DNA from: Sporosarcina ureilytica
Lineage (GTDB): Bacteria; Bacillota; Bacilli; Bacillales_A; Planococcaceae
Assembly: GCF_001753205.1 (NCBI RefSeq)
Contig: NZ_CP017560.1
Location: 930,001-994,000, forward strand
DNA: 64,000 nt
Direction of reading: 5' to 3'
The position numbers and the translations under genes are program-made. Shown here piece by piece: positions 16,921 through 25,058 of this stretch (position 1 is its first letter; each line of letters starts with the position of its first letter). The notes below the pieces were generated by a model. It was not told the DNA's origin. It was given only the letters and a program-made list of their open reading frames with translations, and did no database searches.

Positions 16921-19305
16921 GTGGCTTATCAAATAAAAAAGGCAGCAGTTTTAGGTTCAGGTGTAATGGGGTCTGGTATTGCAGCACATCTTGCGAATAT
17001 CGGGATTCCAGCACTTTTACTAGACATCGTCCCTGGGCAATTAACAGCCGACGAAGAAAAGCAGGGACTTACATTAGAGGATCGTCAAGTGCGGAATCGA
17101 TTTGCAGCAGGTGCTTTACAAAAATTAACCAAACAAAAACCTGCACCATTAACGTCGAAAAAGAATTTGTCGCTTATCGAGGCAGGAAATTTAGAAGATG
17201 ATGTAGACAAATTAAAAGATGTTGATTGGATTATTGAAGTAGTTGTTGAAAACTTAGACGTGAAGAAAAGCCTATATGAAAAAATTGATGCGGTACGCTC
17301 AGCTGGAACGATTGTCACTTCCAATACATCGGGTATTAGCATTGAGGCGATGATGGAAGGGCGTTCGGAAGATTTCCAAGAGCATTTCTTAGGCACGCAC
17401 TTTTTTAACCCACCACGTTATTTGAAGTTGTTAGAAGTGATTCCAGCAAGTACGACTGCACCAGAAGTTGTCGATTTCATGGTTCGCTTTGGGGAAGATA
17501 CGTTAGGAAAAGGTGTCGTTATCGCCAAAGATACGCCAAATTTTATTGCCAACCGCATTGGCACATACGGTTTGTTAGTAACTTTGCGTGAAATGGAAAA
17601 ACGCGGTTATTCAATTGGGGAAGTTGACTCCGTGACAGGAACGTTAATTGGTCGACCGAAATCAGCGACATTTAGAACGCTGGATGTTGTTGGATTAGAT
17701 ACATTCGTTCATGTCGCGAGAAATGTTTATGACCACACAGAAGGCGAAGAGCAACAAGTATTTGATACACCTGAATTCATGAGAAAAATGGTGGAGAACG
17801 GATGGCTTGGTGCAAAAACAAAACAAGGTTTTTACGTGAAAAAAGGCAAAGAAATTTTAGAACTAGATCGTGAAACCTTTGACTACGTTCCAACGAAAAA
17901 AATGAAAACGCCTTCAATTGAAATGGCAAAACAGCAAAGAGGACTTGCGAATCGAGTAAAAACACTCGTTTATGCAGAAGACCGTACAGGGGAAATTTTA
18001 TGGAATATCTTTGCACCAACACTTCTTTATTCAGCTGAATTAAACGGAGAAATTGCTGATGATATTGTCGCGATTGACAATGCAATGAAATGGGGCTTCG
18101 GCTGGCAACAAGGCCCGTTTGAAACATGGGATGCCATCGGTGTGAAAACATCCGTAGAAAAGATGAAAGCAGAAGGGTTTGAAATTCCAAGCTTTGTTCA
18201 AAGTTTATTAGAGAAAGGCTATGAAACTTTTTATAAGGAAGAAGATGGCGAACAGTTCTTCTTTAATGGAGAAACTTATGAGTCAGTGCCTGTTAATGAA
18301 AAAGTGATTGATTTAAAACAATATAAAAAGAAGCATGGTGTCATTAAGAAAAATTCAGGTGCGAGCTTAATTGACCTAGGCGACGGGGTTGCGCTATTAG
18401 AATTCCATTCGCAATCGAATGCGATTGGCTTAGACATTATTCAAATGATTAACTTTGCGATTGAAGAAGTAGAGAAAAACTATAAAGGACTCGTCATTGG
18501 AAACCAAGGGAAAAACTTCTGTGTGGGTGCCAATCTTGGCTTAATTTTAATGGAGGCGCAAGACGACAATATCTTTGAATTAGACTATGTCATTCGTTCA
18601 TTCCAACAAGCGATGATGAACATTAAATATGCGAAAAAGCCTGTTGTTGCTGCACCATTTGCGATGACGCTTGGCGGGGGCGCGGAGGTTTGTTTACCAG
18701 CTGCACATATTCAAGCGACAACCGAAACATATATGGGACTTGTCGAAGTCGGCGTTGGGTTAATTCCGGGCGGGGCCGGAAACATCAACTTATATACGAA
18801 GCATTTGAAAGGTTTACCGAATGGCGTGGACGTGGATTACCAAAACATTGCCAATAAAGTATTTGAAACAATTGCGATGGCGAAAGTTTCAACTTCTGGC
18901 GATGAAGCGCGCGACAATAACTTCTTAGATTTTGCGGATGGCATTAGTGTAAACGGTGACCATCAAATTTATGATGCGAAACAAGTGGCGCTTGCGTTAT
19001 ATGAGAACGGATACAAAGCACCGAAACACGAAAAAGTTCCAGTAACCGGAGAATCAGGCTATGCGACATTGTTACTTGGCGCGGAAGCCATGCATTTATC
19101 GGGCTATATTAGCGAACACGATTTGAAAATCGCGAAAAAACTTGCGTATGTCATTGCGGGTGGAAATGTTCCATACGGCACGTTCGTTGATGAGCAATAT
19201 TTATTGGATTTAGAACGTGAAGCGTTCTTAAGCCTAGTGGCGGATCCACTATCGCAGCAACGTATGCAACACATGCTCATAAAAGGGAAGCCACTTCGTA
19301 ATTGA
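16921..19305 (+). CDS. fadN: 3-hydroxyacyl-CoA dehydrogenase / enoyl-CoA hydratase FadN
   Basis: Bifunctional beta-oxidation enzyme, 794 residues. The N-terminal Rossmann domain (AAVLGSGVMGSGIAAHLANI) binds NAD+. The dehydrogenase catalytic region contains GTHFFNPPRYLKLLEVI, and the second 3HCDH domain follows. A C-terminal crotonase domain (about 480-680) has the oxyanion-hole segments GNQGKNFCVGANLGLI and PFAMTLGGGAEVCLPAAHIQ. The order dehydrogenase then hydratase is that of Bacillus FadN and opposite to E. coli FadB. GTG 16921 follows GGGAGG. It is first in fadN-fadA-fadE, with a FadR operator upstream. Confidence 0.95.
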   Translation: MAYQIKKAAVLGSGVMGSGIAAHLANIGIPALLLDIVPGQLTADEEKQGLTLEDRQVRNRFAAGALQKLTKQKPAPLTSKKNLSLIEAGNLEDDVDKLKDVDWIIEVVVENLDVKKSLYEKIDAVRSAGTIVTSNTSGISIEAMMEGRSEDFQEHFLGTHFFNPPRYLKLLEVIPASTTAPEVVDFMVRFGEDTLGKGVVIAKDTPNFIANRIGTYGLLVTLREMEKRGYSIGEVDSVTGTLIGRPKSATFRTLDVVGLDTFVHVARNVYDHTEGEEQQVFDTPEFMRKMVENGWLGAKTKQGFYVKKGKEILELDRETFDYVPTKKMKTPSIEMAKQQRGLANRVKTLVYAEDRTGEILWNIFAPTLLYSAELNGEIADDIVAIDNAMKWGFGWQQGPFETWDAIGVKTSVEKMKAEGFEIPSFVQSLLEKGYETFYKEEDGEQFFFNGETYESVPVNEKVIDLKQYKKKHGVIKKNSGASLIDLGDGVALLEFHSQSNAIGLDIIQMINFAIEEVEKNYKGLVIGNQGKNFCVGANLGLILMEAQDDNIFELDYVIRSFQQAMMNIKYAKKPVVAAPFAMTLGGGAEVCLPAAHIQATTETYMGLVEVGVGLIPGGAGNINLYTKHLKGLPNGVDVDYQNIANKVFETIAMAKVSTSGDEARDNNFLDFADGISVNGDHQIYDAKQVALALYENGYKAPKHEKVPVTGESGYATLLLGAEAMHLSGYISEHDLKIAKKLAYVIAGGNVPYGTFVDEQYLLDLEREAFLSLVADPLSQQRMQHMLIKGKPLRN

Positions 19306-19311
19306 ATAATA

Positions 19312-19430
19312 AAAGCTGAAACCGCCGTTTAGATGCGACAAGCATAAGGCGAAGCAACGCAGTGGCCCGTTTTTCGTCACGGAGTTGATGTGACTTATGA
19401 CTCGAGCATTTGGCGCGGTTGAAGCTGGAT
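19312..19430 (+). repeat. Structured intergenic element, copy 1 (fadN-fadA)
   Basis: A 119-bp stem-loop element related to a second copy at 20642-20755. Stems: AACCGCC (19320-19326) with GGCGCGGTT (19412-19420); CATAAG (19343-19348) with CTTATG (19394-19399); CAAC (19355-19358) with GTTG (19384-19387); GTG with CAC. It is bounded by AAAGCTGA at the left and GAAGCTGGAT at the right. It ends about 20 bases before the fadA ribosome binding site. Confidence 0.75.
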
Positions 19431-19463
19431 CGATAGGAAGATTGGAAAAGGGAGGAATTTATC

Positions 19464-20639
19464 ATGCGTGAAGCAGTGATTGTAGCCGGGGCGAGAACAC
19501 CGGTAGGGAGAGCGAAAAGAGGTTCTCTTGCAACCGTGCGTCCAGATGATTTAGGGGCACTAGCAGTAAAGGAAACGTTAAAACGCGCTGGTGGTTATGA
19601 CGGTGCAATTGATGATTTAATTATCGGTTGTGCGATGCCCGAAGCGGAACAAGGGATGAATATGGCAAGAAATATCGGGGCACTTGCCGGACTCCCAGAT
19701 ACAACACCAGCGATTACGATTAACCGGTTTTGTTCATCTGGACTTCAGTCTATCGCTTACGGTGCTGAAAGAATTATGCTTGGTCATTCAAAGGCAATGC
19801 TAGCAGGCGGAGCAGAATCGATGAGTATGGTACCTATGATGGGCAATACCGTACGTCCTAATGCGCGATTAGCTGAAACTGCACCGGAATATTATATGGG
19901 GATGGGGCATACAGCGGAACAAGTTGCCAAGAAGTACGATGTCAGCCGTGCGGACCAAGATGCATTCGCAGTACGGTCGCATGAACTAGCAGCGGCGGCA
20001 ATCGAAGCTGGAAAATTTGTTGATGAAATTGTACCGGTCGACGTTGTAAAAAGAAGCGTTGACGACAATGGAAAGCTTCATGAAAAGAAGTTCACTTTTG
20101 AAATGGATGAAGGCGTTCGTCATGGTACGACAGAAGAGGTACTTGGCAAATTACGACCAGCCTTTTCAGTTACTGGTTCCGTCACAGCTGGAAATGCATC
20201 CCAAACTTCTGACGGTGCAGGTGCAGTGCTCATTATGGATCGTGAAGTTGCTGAAGCAGAAGGACTTACACCCATTGCAAAGTTCCGTTCATTTGCTGTA
20301 GGAGGCGTCCCACCAGAAGTGATGGGAATTGGCCCAATTGAAGCCGTTCCAAAAGCATTAAAATTAGCCGGATTAACAATCGACGACATCGACCTGTGGG
20401 AATTAAACGAAGCATTCGCTTCACAATCCTTACAAGTCATTCGCCATCTGGGGCTAGATATGGATAAAGTTAACGTCAACGGCGGCGCCATCGCACTCGG
20501 TCACCCACTTGGCGCAACAGGTACAATTTTAACCATTCGTCTTATGAATGAACTAAAACGCCAACAGAAACAATTCGGTGTTGTCACGATGTGTATTGGT
20601 GGCGGTATGGGTGCCGCGGGCGTATTTGAGATGTTATAG
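19464..20639 (+). CDS. fadA: Acetyl-CoA acyltransferase (3-ketoacyl-CoA thiolase) FadA
   Basis: Thiolase that cleaves 3-ketoacyl-CoA in the last step of each beta-oxidation cycle, 391 residues. The acyl-accepting Cys is in NRFCSSGLQSIAYGAERIML (about residue 92); the His of the active site is in NVNGGAIALGHPLGATGT and the second catalytic Cys in TMCIGGGMGAAGVFE. These are all in the canonical thiolase positions. The ATG follows GGGAGG. It lies between FadN and FadE, separated from each by a copy of a structured element rather than by the short gaps usual in operons. Confidence 0.95.
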   Translation: MREAVIVAGARTPVGRAKRGSLATVRPDDLGALAVKETLKRAGGYDGAIDDLIIGCAMPEAEQGMNMARNIGALAGLPDTTPAITINRFCSSGLQSIAYGAERIMLGHSKAMLAGGAESMSMVPMMGNTVRPNARLAETAPEYYMGMGHTAEQVAKKYDVSRADQDAFAVRSHELAAAAIEAGKFVDEIVPVDVVKRSVDDNGKLHEKKFTFEMDEGVRHGTTEEVLGKLRPAFSVTGSVTAGNASQTSDGAGAVLIMDREVAEAEGLTPIAKFRSFAVGGVPPEVMGIGPIEAVPKALKLAGLTIDDIDLWELNEAFASQSLQVIRHLGLDMDKVNVNGGAIALGHPLGATGTILTIRLMNELKRQQKQFGVVTMCIGGGMGAAGVFEML

Positions 20640-20641
20640 GA

Positions 20642-20755
20642 AAAGCTGAAAGCATCGTTTAGGCGCGACAGGCATAAGTCGAGCTGACGACGTGGCGCGT
20701 TTTGCCATATAGTCAGATTGCTTATGACCTGAGTGACTGATGCTTGAAGCTGGAT
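20642..20755 (+). repeat. Structured intergenic element, copy 2 (fadA-fadE)
   Basis: A 114-bp partner of 19312-19430. Stems: AAGCATC (20650-20656) with GATGCTT (20739-20745); CATAAG (20673-20678) with CTTATG (20721-20726); CTGAC (20684-20688) with GTCAG (20712-20716); TGGC with GCCA. Compared with copy 1, both the outer and inner stems changed sequence on both sides while pairing was kept. Confidence 0.75.
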
Positions 20756-20852
20756 CAAGAAAAGATGATTTGTTGTAAATTAGATTAGAATATTGAATTT
20801 CAATTTAGGGAAAAGGAAAGTTCATGTTCATAAAAAAGGGGAGGAATTTAAA

Positions 20853-22643
20853 ATGACGAAACAAGTAGAAGTAAATGAATTTGTTAAAGGCGGCGCATTC
20901 TTAATCGAGGACATTGAGCCGGCACGTGTATTTACACCAGAAGACTTTACGGATGAGCAAAAAATGATTGCACAAACGACGGCAGAATATGTTGAAAAAG
21001 AAGTGAAACCTGTTGTTGAAAACTTAGAAAATCATGAGTTTGAGCACTCTGTAAGACTATTGAAAAAAGCTGGGGAACTTGGTTTATTAGCAGCAGATAT
21101 TCCTGAAGAGTACGATGGTCTTGGTTTGGATAAAATTTCTTCTGCATTAATTTCGGAAAAAATGTCCGTTGCAGGCGGTTTTTCTATCACACACGGCGCT
21201 CATGTTGGAATCGGATCACTGCCAATCGTTCTCTTTGGTGACGAAGAGCAAAAGAGGAAATATTTACCGGTTTCTGCAACAGCTGAGAAAATCTTTGCGT
21301 ATGCGTTAACTGAGCCAGGTTCTGGTTCGGATGCACTCGGTGCAAGTACTACTGCTAAGCTGAATGATGCAGGAACGCACTATGTTCTAAATGGCGAAAA
21401 ACAGTGGATCACAAACGCAGGATTTGCAGACGTATTCGTTGTTTATGCAAAAATTGATGGGGATAAATTTTCAACGTTCATCGTAGAAAAAGACTTTCCG
21501 GGCGTTTCAGTAGGACCTGAAGAAAAGAAAATGGGAATTAAATCATCTTCAACACGTACGTTAATCTTACAAGATGCGGAAGTACCGGTTGAAAATCTAT
21601 TAGGAGAAATTGGTCGTGGGCATGTGATTGCCTTTAATATTTTAAATATTGGCCGTTATAAACTAGGCGTTGGTACGGTTGGAGGTTCTAAACGTGCTTT
21701 AGAATTAGCAATCTCTTATGCAAATGATCGAAAGCAATTTAACACACCGATTTCTTCATTTAACTTAACAAAAGAGAAAATCGCAATGATGGCCTCTAAA
21801 TTGTATGCTGCCGAAAGTTTAATTTACCGTACAGTAGGTAATTTTGAAGAGCGTGAAAGTGCGATGTCGGAAGAAGATTTAAAAGATGGTAAAGCAGTTG
21901 CAGCATCGATTGCAGAGTATGCCATTGAATGCTCGATTAACAAAGTATTCGGTTCCGAGGTATTAGATTATATCGCAGACGAAGCGGTTCAATTGCACGG
22001 CGGTTACGGATTTATGTCGGAATACGAAGTTGAACGCATTTACCGAGACTCCCGTATTAACCGTATTTTTGAAGGAACAAATGAAATTAACCGTCTGCTT
22101 ATCCCAGGAACATTTATGAGGAAAGCGATGAAAGGTGAATTACCACTTCTGCAAAAAGCGCAAAGCTTACAGGAAGAGCTTCTCATGATGATGCCTGAAG
22201 AAATTGGTGAAGAGGCACTTGCACAAGAAAAAGTACTTGTGAAAAATGCGAAAAAAATTGGTCTCCTTGCAGCTGGTCTTGCCGCACAGCGTTTCGGTAC
22301 AAAACTAGAGGCGGAGCAAGAAGTGCTAGTGAACATTGCAGATATTGCACAAAACATCTTCGCAATGGAATCAGCACTCCTTCGTACTGAAAAAGCAATT
22401 GCACGGAATGGCGAAGAGAAAGAGAAACAGAAAATCTTATACACTGAAATTTTCTGTCAAGAAGCATTCGAAGCGATTGAAAAAGATGCGAAAGAAACAC
22501 TACTTGCGGCGGTAGAAGGCGATAACCAGCGTATGATGCTGTCCGCACTGCGTAAATTAACTCGTTCCACCCCGTATAATATTATCGCGAAGAAACGTGA
22601 AGCTGCCGCGAAATTGATTGACGAGGCGAAATACACAGTTTAA
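20853..22643 (+). CDS. fadE: Acyl-CoA dehydrogenase FadE
   Basis: FAD-dependent first step of beta-oxidation, 596 residues, the length of Bacillus FadE rather than of short-chain enzymes of about 380. The ACAD core has AYALTEPGSGSDALG (FAD/substrate loop), GEKQWITNAGFADVFVVYAK, KMGIKSSSTRTLILQDAEVP and the C-terminal HGGYGFMSEYEVERIYRDSR with FEGTNEINRLLIPG; the latter carries the region of the catalytic Glu. About 170 helical residues follow as an extra C-terminal domain. The frame opens at 20793, but ATG 20853 follows GGGGAGG. Last gene of the FadR-controlled operon, with a terminator nine bases after the stop. Confidence 0.93.
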   Translation: MTKQVEVNEFVKGGAFLIEDIEPARVFTPEDFTDEQKMIAQTTAEYVEKEVKPVVENLENHEFEHSVRLLKKAGELGLLAADIPEEYDGLGLDKISSALISEKMSVAGGFSITHGAHVGIGSLPIVLFGDEEQKRKYLPVSATAEKIFAYALTEPGSGSDALGASTTAKLNDAGTHYVLNGEKQWITNAGFADVFVVYAKIDGDKFSTFIVEKDFPGVSVGPEEKKMGIKSSSTRTLILQDAEVPVENLLGEIGRGHVIAFNILNIGRYKLGVGTVGGSKRALELAISYANDRKQFNTPISSFNLTKEKIAMMASKLYAAESLIYRTVGNFEERESAMSEEDLKDGKAVAASIAEYAIECSINKVFGSEVLDYIADEAVQLHGGYGFMSEYEVERIYRDSRINRIFEGTNEINRLLIPGTFMRKAMKGELPLLQKAQSLQEELLMMMPEEIGEEALAQEKVLVKNAKKIGLLAAGLAAQRFGTKLEAEQEVLVNIADIAQNIFAMESALLRTEKAIARNGEEKEKQKILYTEIFCQEAFEAIEKDAKETLLAAVEGDNQRMMLSALRKLTRSTPYNIIAKKREAAAKLIDEAKYTV

Positions 22644-22651
22644 TACCTTCA

Positions 22652-22690
22652 ATCCTTCAGACGAATTTCAAGGCGTCTGAAGGATTTTTT
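22652..22690 (+). terminator. Terminator of the fad operon
   Basis: ATCCTTCAGACG pairs perfectly with CGTCTGAAGGAT around a 10-base loop, followed by TTTTT. Confidence 0.9.
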
Positions 22691-22722
22691 GGTATGATGA
22701 GAGCAATGGAGGGATGATATTT

Positions 22723-23079
22723 ATGAAAATTACATATTACGGATATCCAAAATGCAGCACGTGTAGAAAAGCGAAGAAGTGGCTAACGGACAATGGCATT
22801 GACTTTGCCGAGGTGAATCTTGTAGAAACGCCGCCGACTGCAGAAACCTTACAAGAAATGATTGCTACTTCGGGACTCGACATTAAAAAGTTTTTCAATG
22901 TTAGTGGGAAAGTTTATCGTGAACAAAAATTGAAAGACAAGTTACCAACTCTGTCGGACGAAGAAAAAGTAGCTTTACTCGCTTCAAACGGTATGCTGAT
23001 TAAAAGGCCAATTGTATTTGGCGATGGGAAAACCACGGTAGGTTTTAAAGAAGAAACGTTTGACGAAGTTTGGGGCTAA
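22723..23079 (+). CDS. yusI: ArsC/Spx-family thioredoxin-fold protein YusI
   Basis: A 118-residue ArsC-like protein. The N-terminal YGYPKCSTCRKAKKWLTDNG contains a CxxC pair (Cys9/Cys12 region), followed by a conserved lid KFFNVSGKVYREQKLKDKL and the ArsC cis-Pro loop LIKRPIVFGDGKTTVGF. Spx regulators share the fold, but this protein has the shorter YusI layout and neighbourhood (between fadE and gcvH, as in B. subtilis). True arsenate reduction is not implied; the role of YusI is unknown. ATG 22723 is chosen because GGAGGG lies nine bases upstream; ATG 22714 is too close to it. Confidence 0.85.
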   Translation: MKITYYGYPKCSTCRKAKKWLTDNGIDFAEVNLVETPPTAETLQEMIATSGLDIKKFFNVSGKVYREQKLKDKLPTLSDEEKVALLASNGMLIKRPIVFGDGKTTVGFKEETFDEVWG

Positions 23080-23363
23080 TCGTTCCGAATTTCAAGTGAG
23101 GAAGTTATCTAATAAGTTAGTAGATTCACGAAGTAACCTTGTATTTTAGAGGAAACTATGGCATTATTGAAGAGACTGAATTAATTTTATAATTATTTAT
23201 TATGGCACCAAACACGAATGTTATGGTATGTTTACCTCGGAAAGTTCGGTTGCTTGAAGCTATTTCCGTTAATTGCAGTGGAAGGAGTCTTCCCAGAATG
23301 GAAATGAAGGCTGTTCGGATTTTCCTGCAGTATGTATTGTTATGAAATTAATTCAATTAACTG

Positions 23364-23505
23364 AGTCAATTTCATAAATACCTAAAACCGCTAAGCTGAT
23401 ACAATATATAGTTGAGAACGGTTTAACTCTACAGAGGCAATTTCATAATTGCCCAAACTATAGATTGTATCGGCGCAGCGAAAAGATTGGATTATGAAAT
23501 TGACT
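23364..23505. repeat. 142-bp nested palindrome upstream of gcvH
   Basis: Outer arms AGTCAATTTCATAA (23364-23377) and TTATGAAATTGACT (23492-23505) are perfect 14-bp inverted repeats. Middle arms GCTGATACAATATATAGTT (23395-23413) and AACTATAGATTGTATCGGC (23456-23474) pair at 17 of 19 positions, or 18 with a G-T pair. At the centre GGCAATTTCATAATTGCC is a perfect hairpin. The whole folds as one long stem. No gene lies in 23080-23532. Confidence 0.75.
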
Positions 23506-23532
23506 AAACTATGAATATTTGGAGGCTATGAC

Positions 23533-23913
23533 ATGAACACACCAAAAGAACTTAAGTATTCTGAAGAGCACGAATGGGTAAAAGACGAGGACGGTAAATA
23601 CCGTATTGGTATCACGCACTTTGCACAGTCGGAGCTTGGCGATATCGTATTCGTTGAGCTTCCGGAAGAAGGCGATGATATTACTGCAGGCGAGCCGTTT
23701 GGTAGCGTAGAATCTGTTAAAACAGTTTCGGAATTATATGCGCCAATTAGCGGTAAAGTAGTAGAAGTGAACGAAGAGTTAGAAGATAGCCCAGAATTTG
23801 TAAACGAATCTCCATACGAGCAAGCATGGATGATTGTCGTTGAACCATCAGATGCATCAGAACTAGATTCACTCATGTCAGCTGAAGAATACGATAAAAT
23901 GACAATTGAGTAA
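23533..23913 (+). CDS. gcvH: Glycine cleavage system H protein
   Basis: Small lipoyl carrier protein of 126 residues. The lipoyl-lysine motif is [18 protein letters not shown] (Lys at about position 63). The flanking family stretches [20 protein letters not shown] and [16 protein letters not shown] are intact. It carries aminomethyl intermediates in glycine cleavage; in Bacillus it is also the relay on which lipoate is built before transfer to 2-oxoacid dehydrogenases, which fits with lipA in this window. The ATG follows GGAGG and is preceded closely by a long nested palindrome; a terminator follows. Confidence 0.95.
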   Translation: MNTPKELKYSEEHEWVKDEDGKYRIGITHFAQSELGDIVFVELPEEGDDITAGEPFGSVESVKTVSELYAPISGKVVEVNEELEDSPEFVNESPYEQAWMIVVEPSDASELDSLMSAEEYDKMTIE

Positions 23914-23926
23914 TCAATGAAAAACT

Positions 23927-23957
23927 AAACGTTGGGAGAGATTCCTGACGTTTTTTT
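23927..23957 (+). terminator. Terminator of gcvH
   Basis: AAACGT pairs with ACGTTT, with an inner GGA/TCC, followed by a T-run. Confidence 0.75.
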
Positions 23958-24073
23958 CATGCAACCATTCATGCATGAAATTTTGCGCATAAATGAGTAT
24001 GATAAAGGTTATGAATGGAAAACTAAACATCATAGCGATTGAATAAGATGATGAACGAGGATGGAGGGATTGT

Positions 24074-24478
24074 GTGGGCCGACAAAAAGTGATTATCGTA
24101 GAAGGTAAAGCGGATCGCTTTCGGTTAAAACGGATCCTTGCTGAACCTGTTCAAATCATTTGTACATTTGGTACGATTAGTGAATATCATCTTGATGAAT
24201 TGATGGAGCCTTACGAGACAAGCGAACTATTTGTTTTTGTAGATGCAGATGACACGGGGGAAAAAATCCGCACTTTATTCAAAAAAAACTTCCCTTGGGC
24301 AATCCATTTATATACGAATGAATTTTATAAAGAAGTAGAAACGACACCGTATGAACTATTGGCGGAACAATTGGAAGGCCATTTTAATATTCACCGAGAA
24401 TTTTTACTGTATGAGGATGATGGTAATGGAGATATGGACACGCGAACAATGGGAAACGATGATGCAAAGTTCAAATAA
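24074..24478 (+). CDS. yusF: Toprim-domain protein YusF
   Basis: A 134-residue protein with a toprim domain, the fold of primases, topoisomerases and M5-type RNases. The conserved Glu is in IIVEGKADRFRLKRIL and the acidic pair in LFVFVDADDTGEKIR; both are needed for metal binding in the family. The C-terminal part (YKEVETTPYELLAEQLEGHF) matches YusF. No additional DNA-binding domain is present, so whether it cleaves nucleic acid is unknown. GTG 24074 follows GGAGGG. Its end overlaps yusE by 53 bases. Confidence 0.85.
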   Translation: MGRQKVIIVEGKADRFRLKRILAEPVQIICTFGTISEYHLDELMEPYETSELFVFVDADDTGEKIRTLFKKNFPWAIHLYTNEFYKEVETTPYELLAEQLEGHFNIHREFLLYEDDGNGDMDTRTMGNDDAKFK

Positions 24479-24725
24479 AGCATTGTTTTATTTATATACG
24501 CCAATTTGTGGAACTTGTATGGTTGCCTCTAAAATGATGGAAGTCATTCATGCGATGAGGGAAAGCATACCGATGGGGAAGGCGGACTTGAATTATATTG
24601 AAGATTTGGCGGTCGATTATCAAATTGAAAGTGTGCCTTGTTTACTTATTGCGGAAGATGGTGTCATTAAAGAGAAAATCTATGCTTTCCAATCAGTTCC
24701 TCACTTGCTTGAAAAGATAGGTTGA
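24426..24725 (+). CDS. yusE: Thioredoxin-like protein YusE
   Basis: A 99-residue cytoplasmic thioredoxin-fold protein: active site TPICGTCMVASKMM (CxxC), central strand with ADLNYIEDLAVDYQIESVPC carrying the cis-Pro, and LLIAEDGVIKEKIYAF. Unlike classical thioredoxin (CGPC) the motif is CGTC. ATG 24426 is preferred among several in-frame ATGs because GAGG lies nine bases before it. The gene overlaps yusF by 53 bases in another frame, and its stop codon lies inside the -35 box of the next promoter. Confidence 0.85.
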   Translation: MEIWTREQWETMMQSSNKALFYLYTPICGTCMVASKMMEVIHAMRESIPMGKADLNYIEDLAVDYQIESVPCLLIAEDGVIKEKIYAFQSVPHLLEKIG

Positions 24726-24751
24726 CAAAATTCGGCATTATGTGATAGATT
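24722..24751 (+). promoter_or_regulatory. Sigma-A promoter of the metNPQ leader
   Basis: TTGACA (24722-24727) followed after 18 bases by TAGATT. The -35 box contains the TGA stop codon of yusE. Confidence 0.65.
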
Positions 24752-24778
24752 ATAGTTTATAATAAAAAAATAGTAAAA

Positions 24779-24883
24779 CTCTTATTGAGAGCGGCGGAGG
24801 GAAGTGCCCTATGAAGCCCGGCAACCATCACATTTGTGAATTGGTGCCAATTCACGCAAAGCGATTGCTTTGGAAGATGAGAG
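24779..24883 (+). ncRNA. SAM-I (S-box) riboswitch
   Basis: P1 arms CTCTTAT (24779-24785) and ATGAGAG (24877-24883) close the aptamer. Inside are the S-box cores GCGGCGGAGGGAAGTGCCCT and GAAGCCCGGCAACC, then GGTGCCAATTC and GCAAAGC. A terminator follows. When S-adenosylmethionine is bound the terminator should form, turning off the methionine importer. Confidence 0.95.
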
Positions 24884-24912
24884 AATGGACGAACGATTTT
24901 TAAGTAAACGTT

Positions 24913-24948
24913 AAGCCTTTCTACTCACTTGGTGGAAAGGCTTTTTAA
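24913..24948 (+). terminator. Terminator of the SAM riboswitch
   Basis: AGCCTTTC pairs with GAAAGGCT, followed by TTTTAATTT. It forms the expression platform ahead of metN. Confidence 0.88.
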
Positions 24949-25058
24949 TTTACCGAAATGTAACATACTAAGTGAGAGACAGACTTTACTTCAAAACGCT
25001 TGTCGCAACTTTACAAGGCGTTTATGTAATTGGATTTTTAGATGAAGGTGGATAAAAG

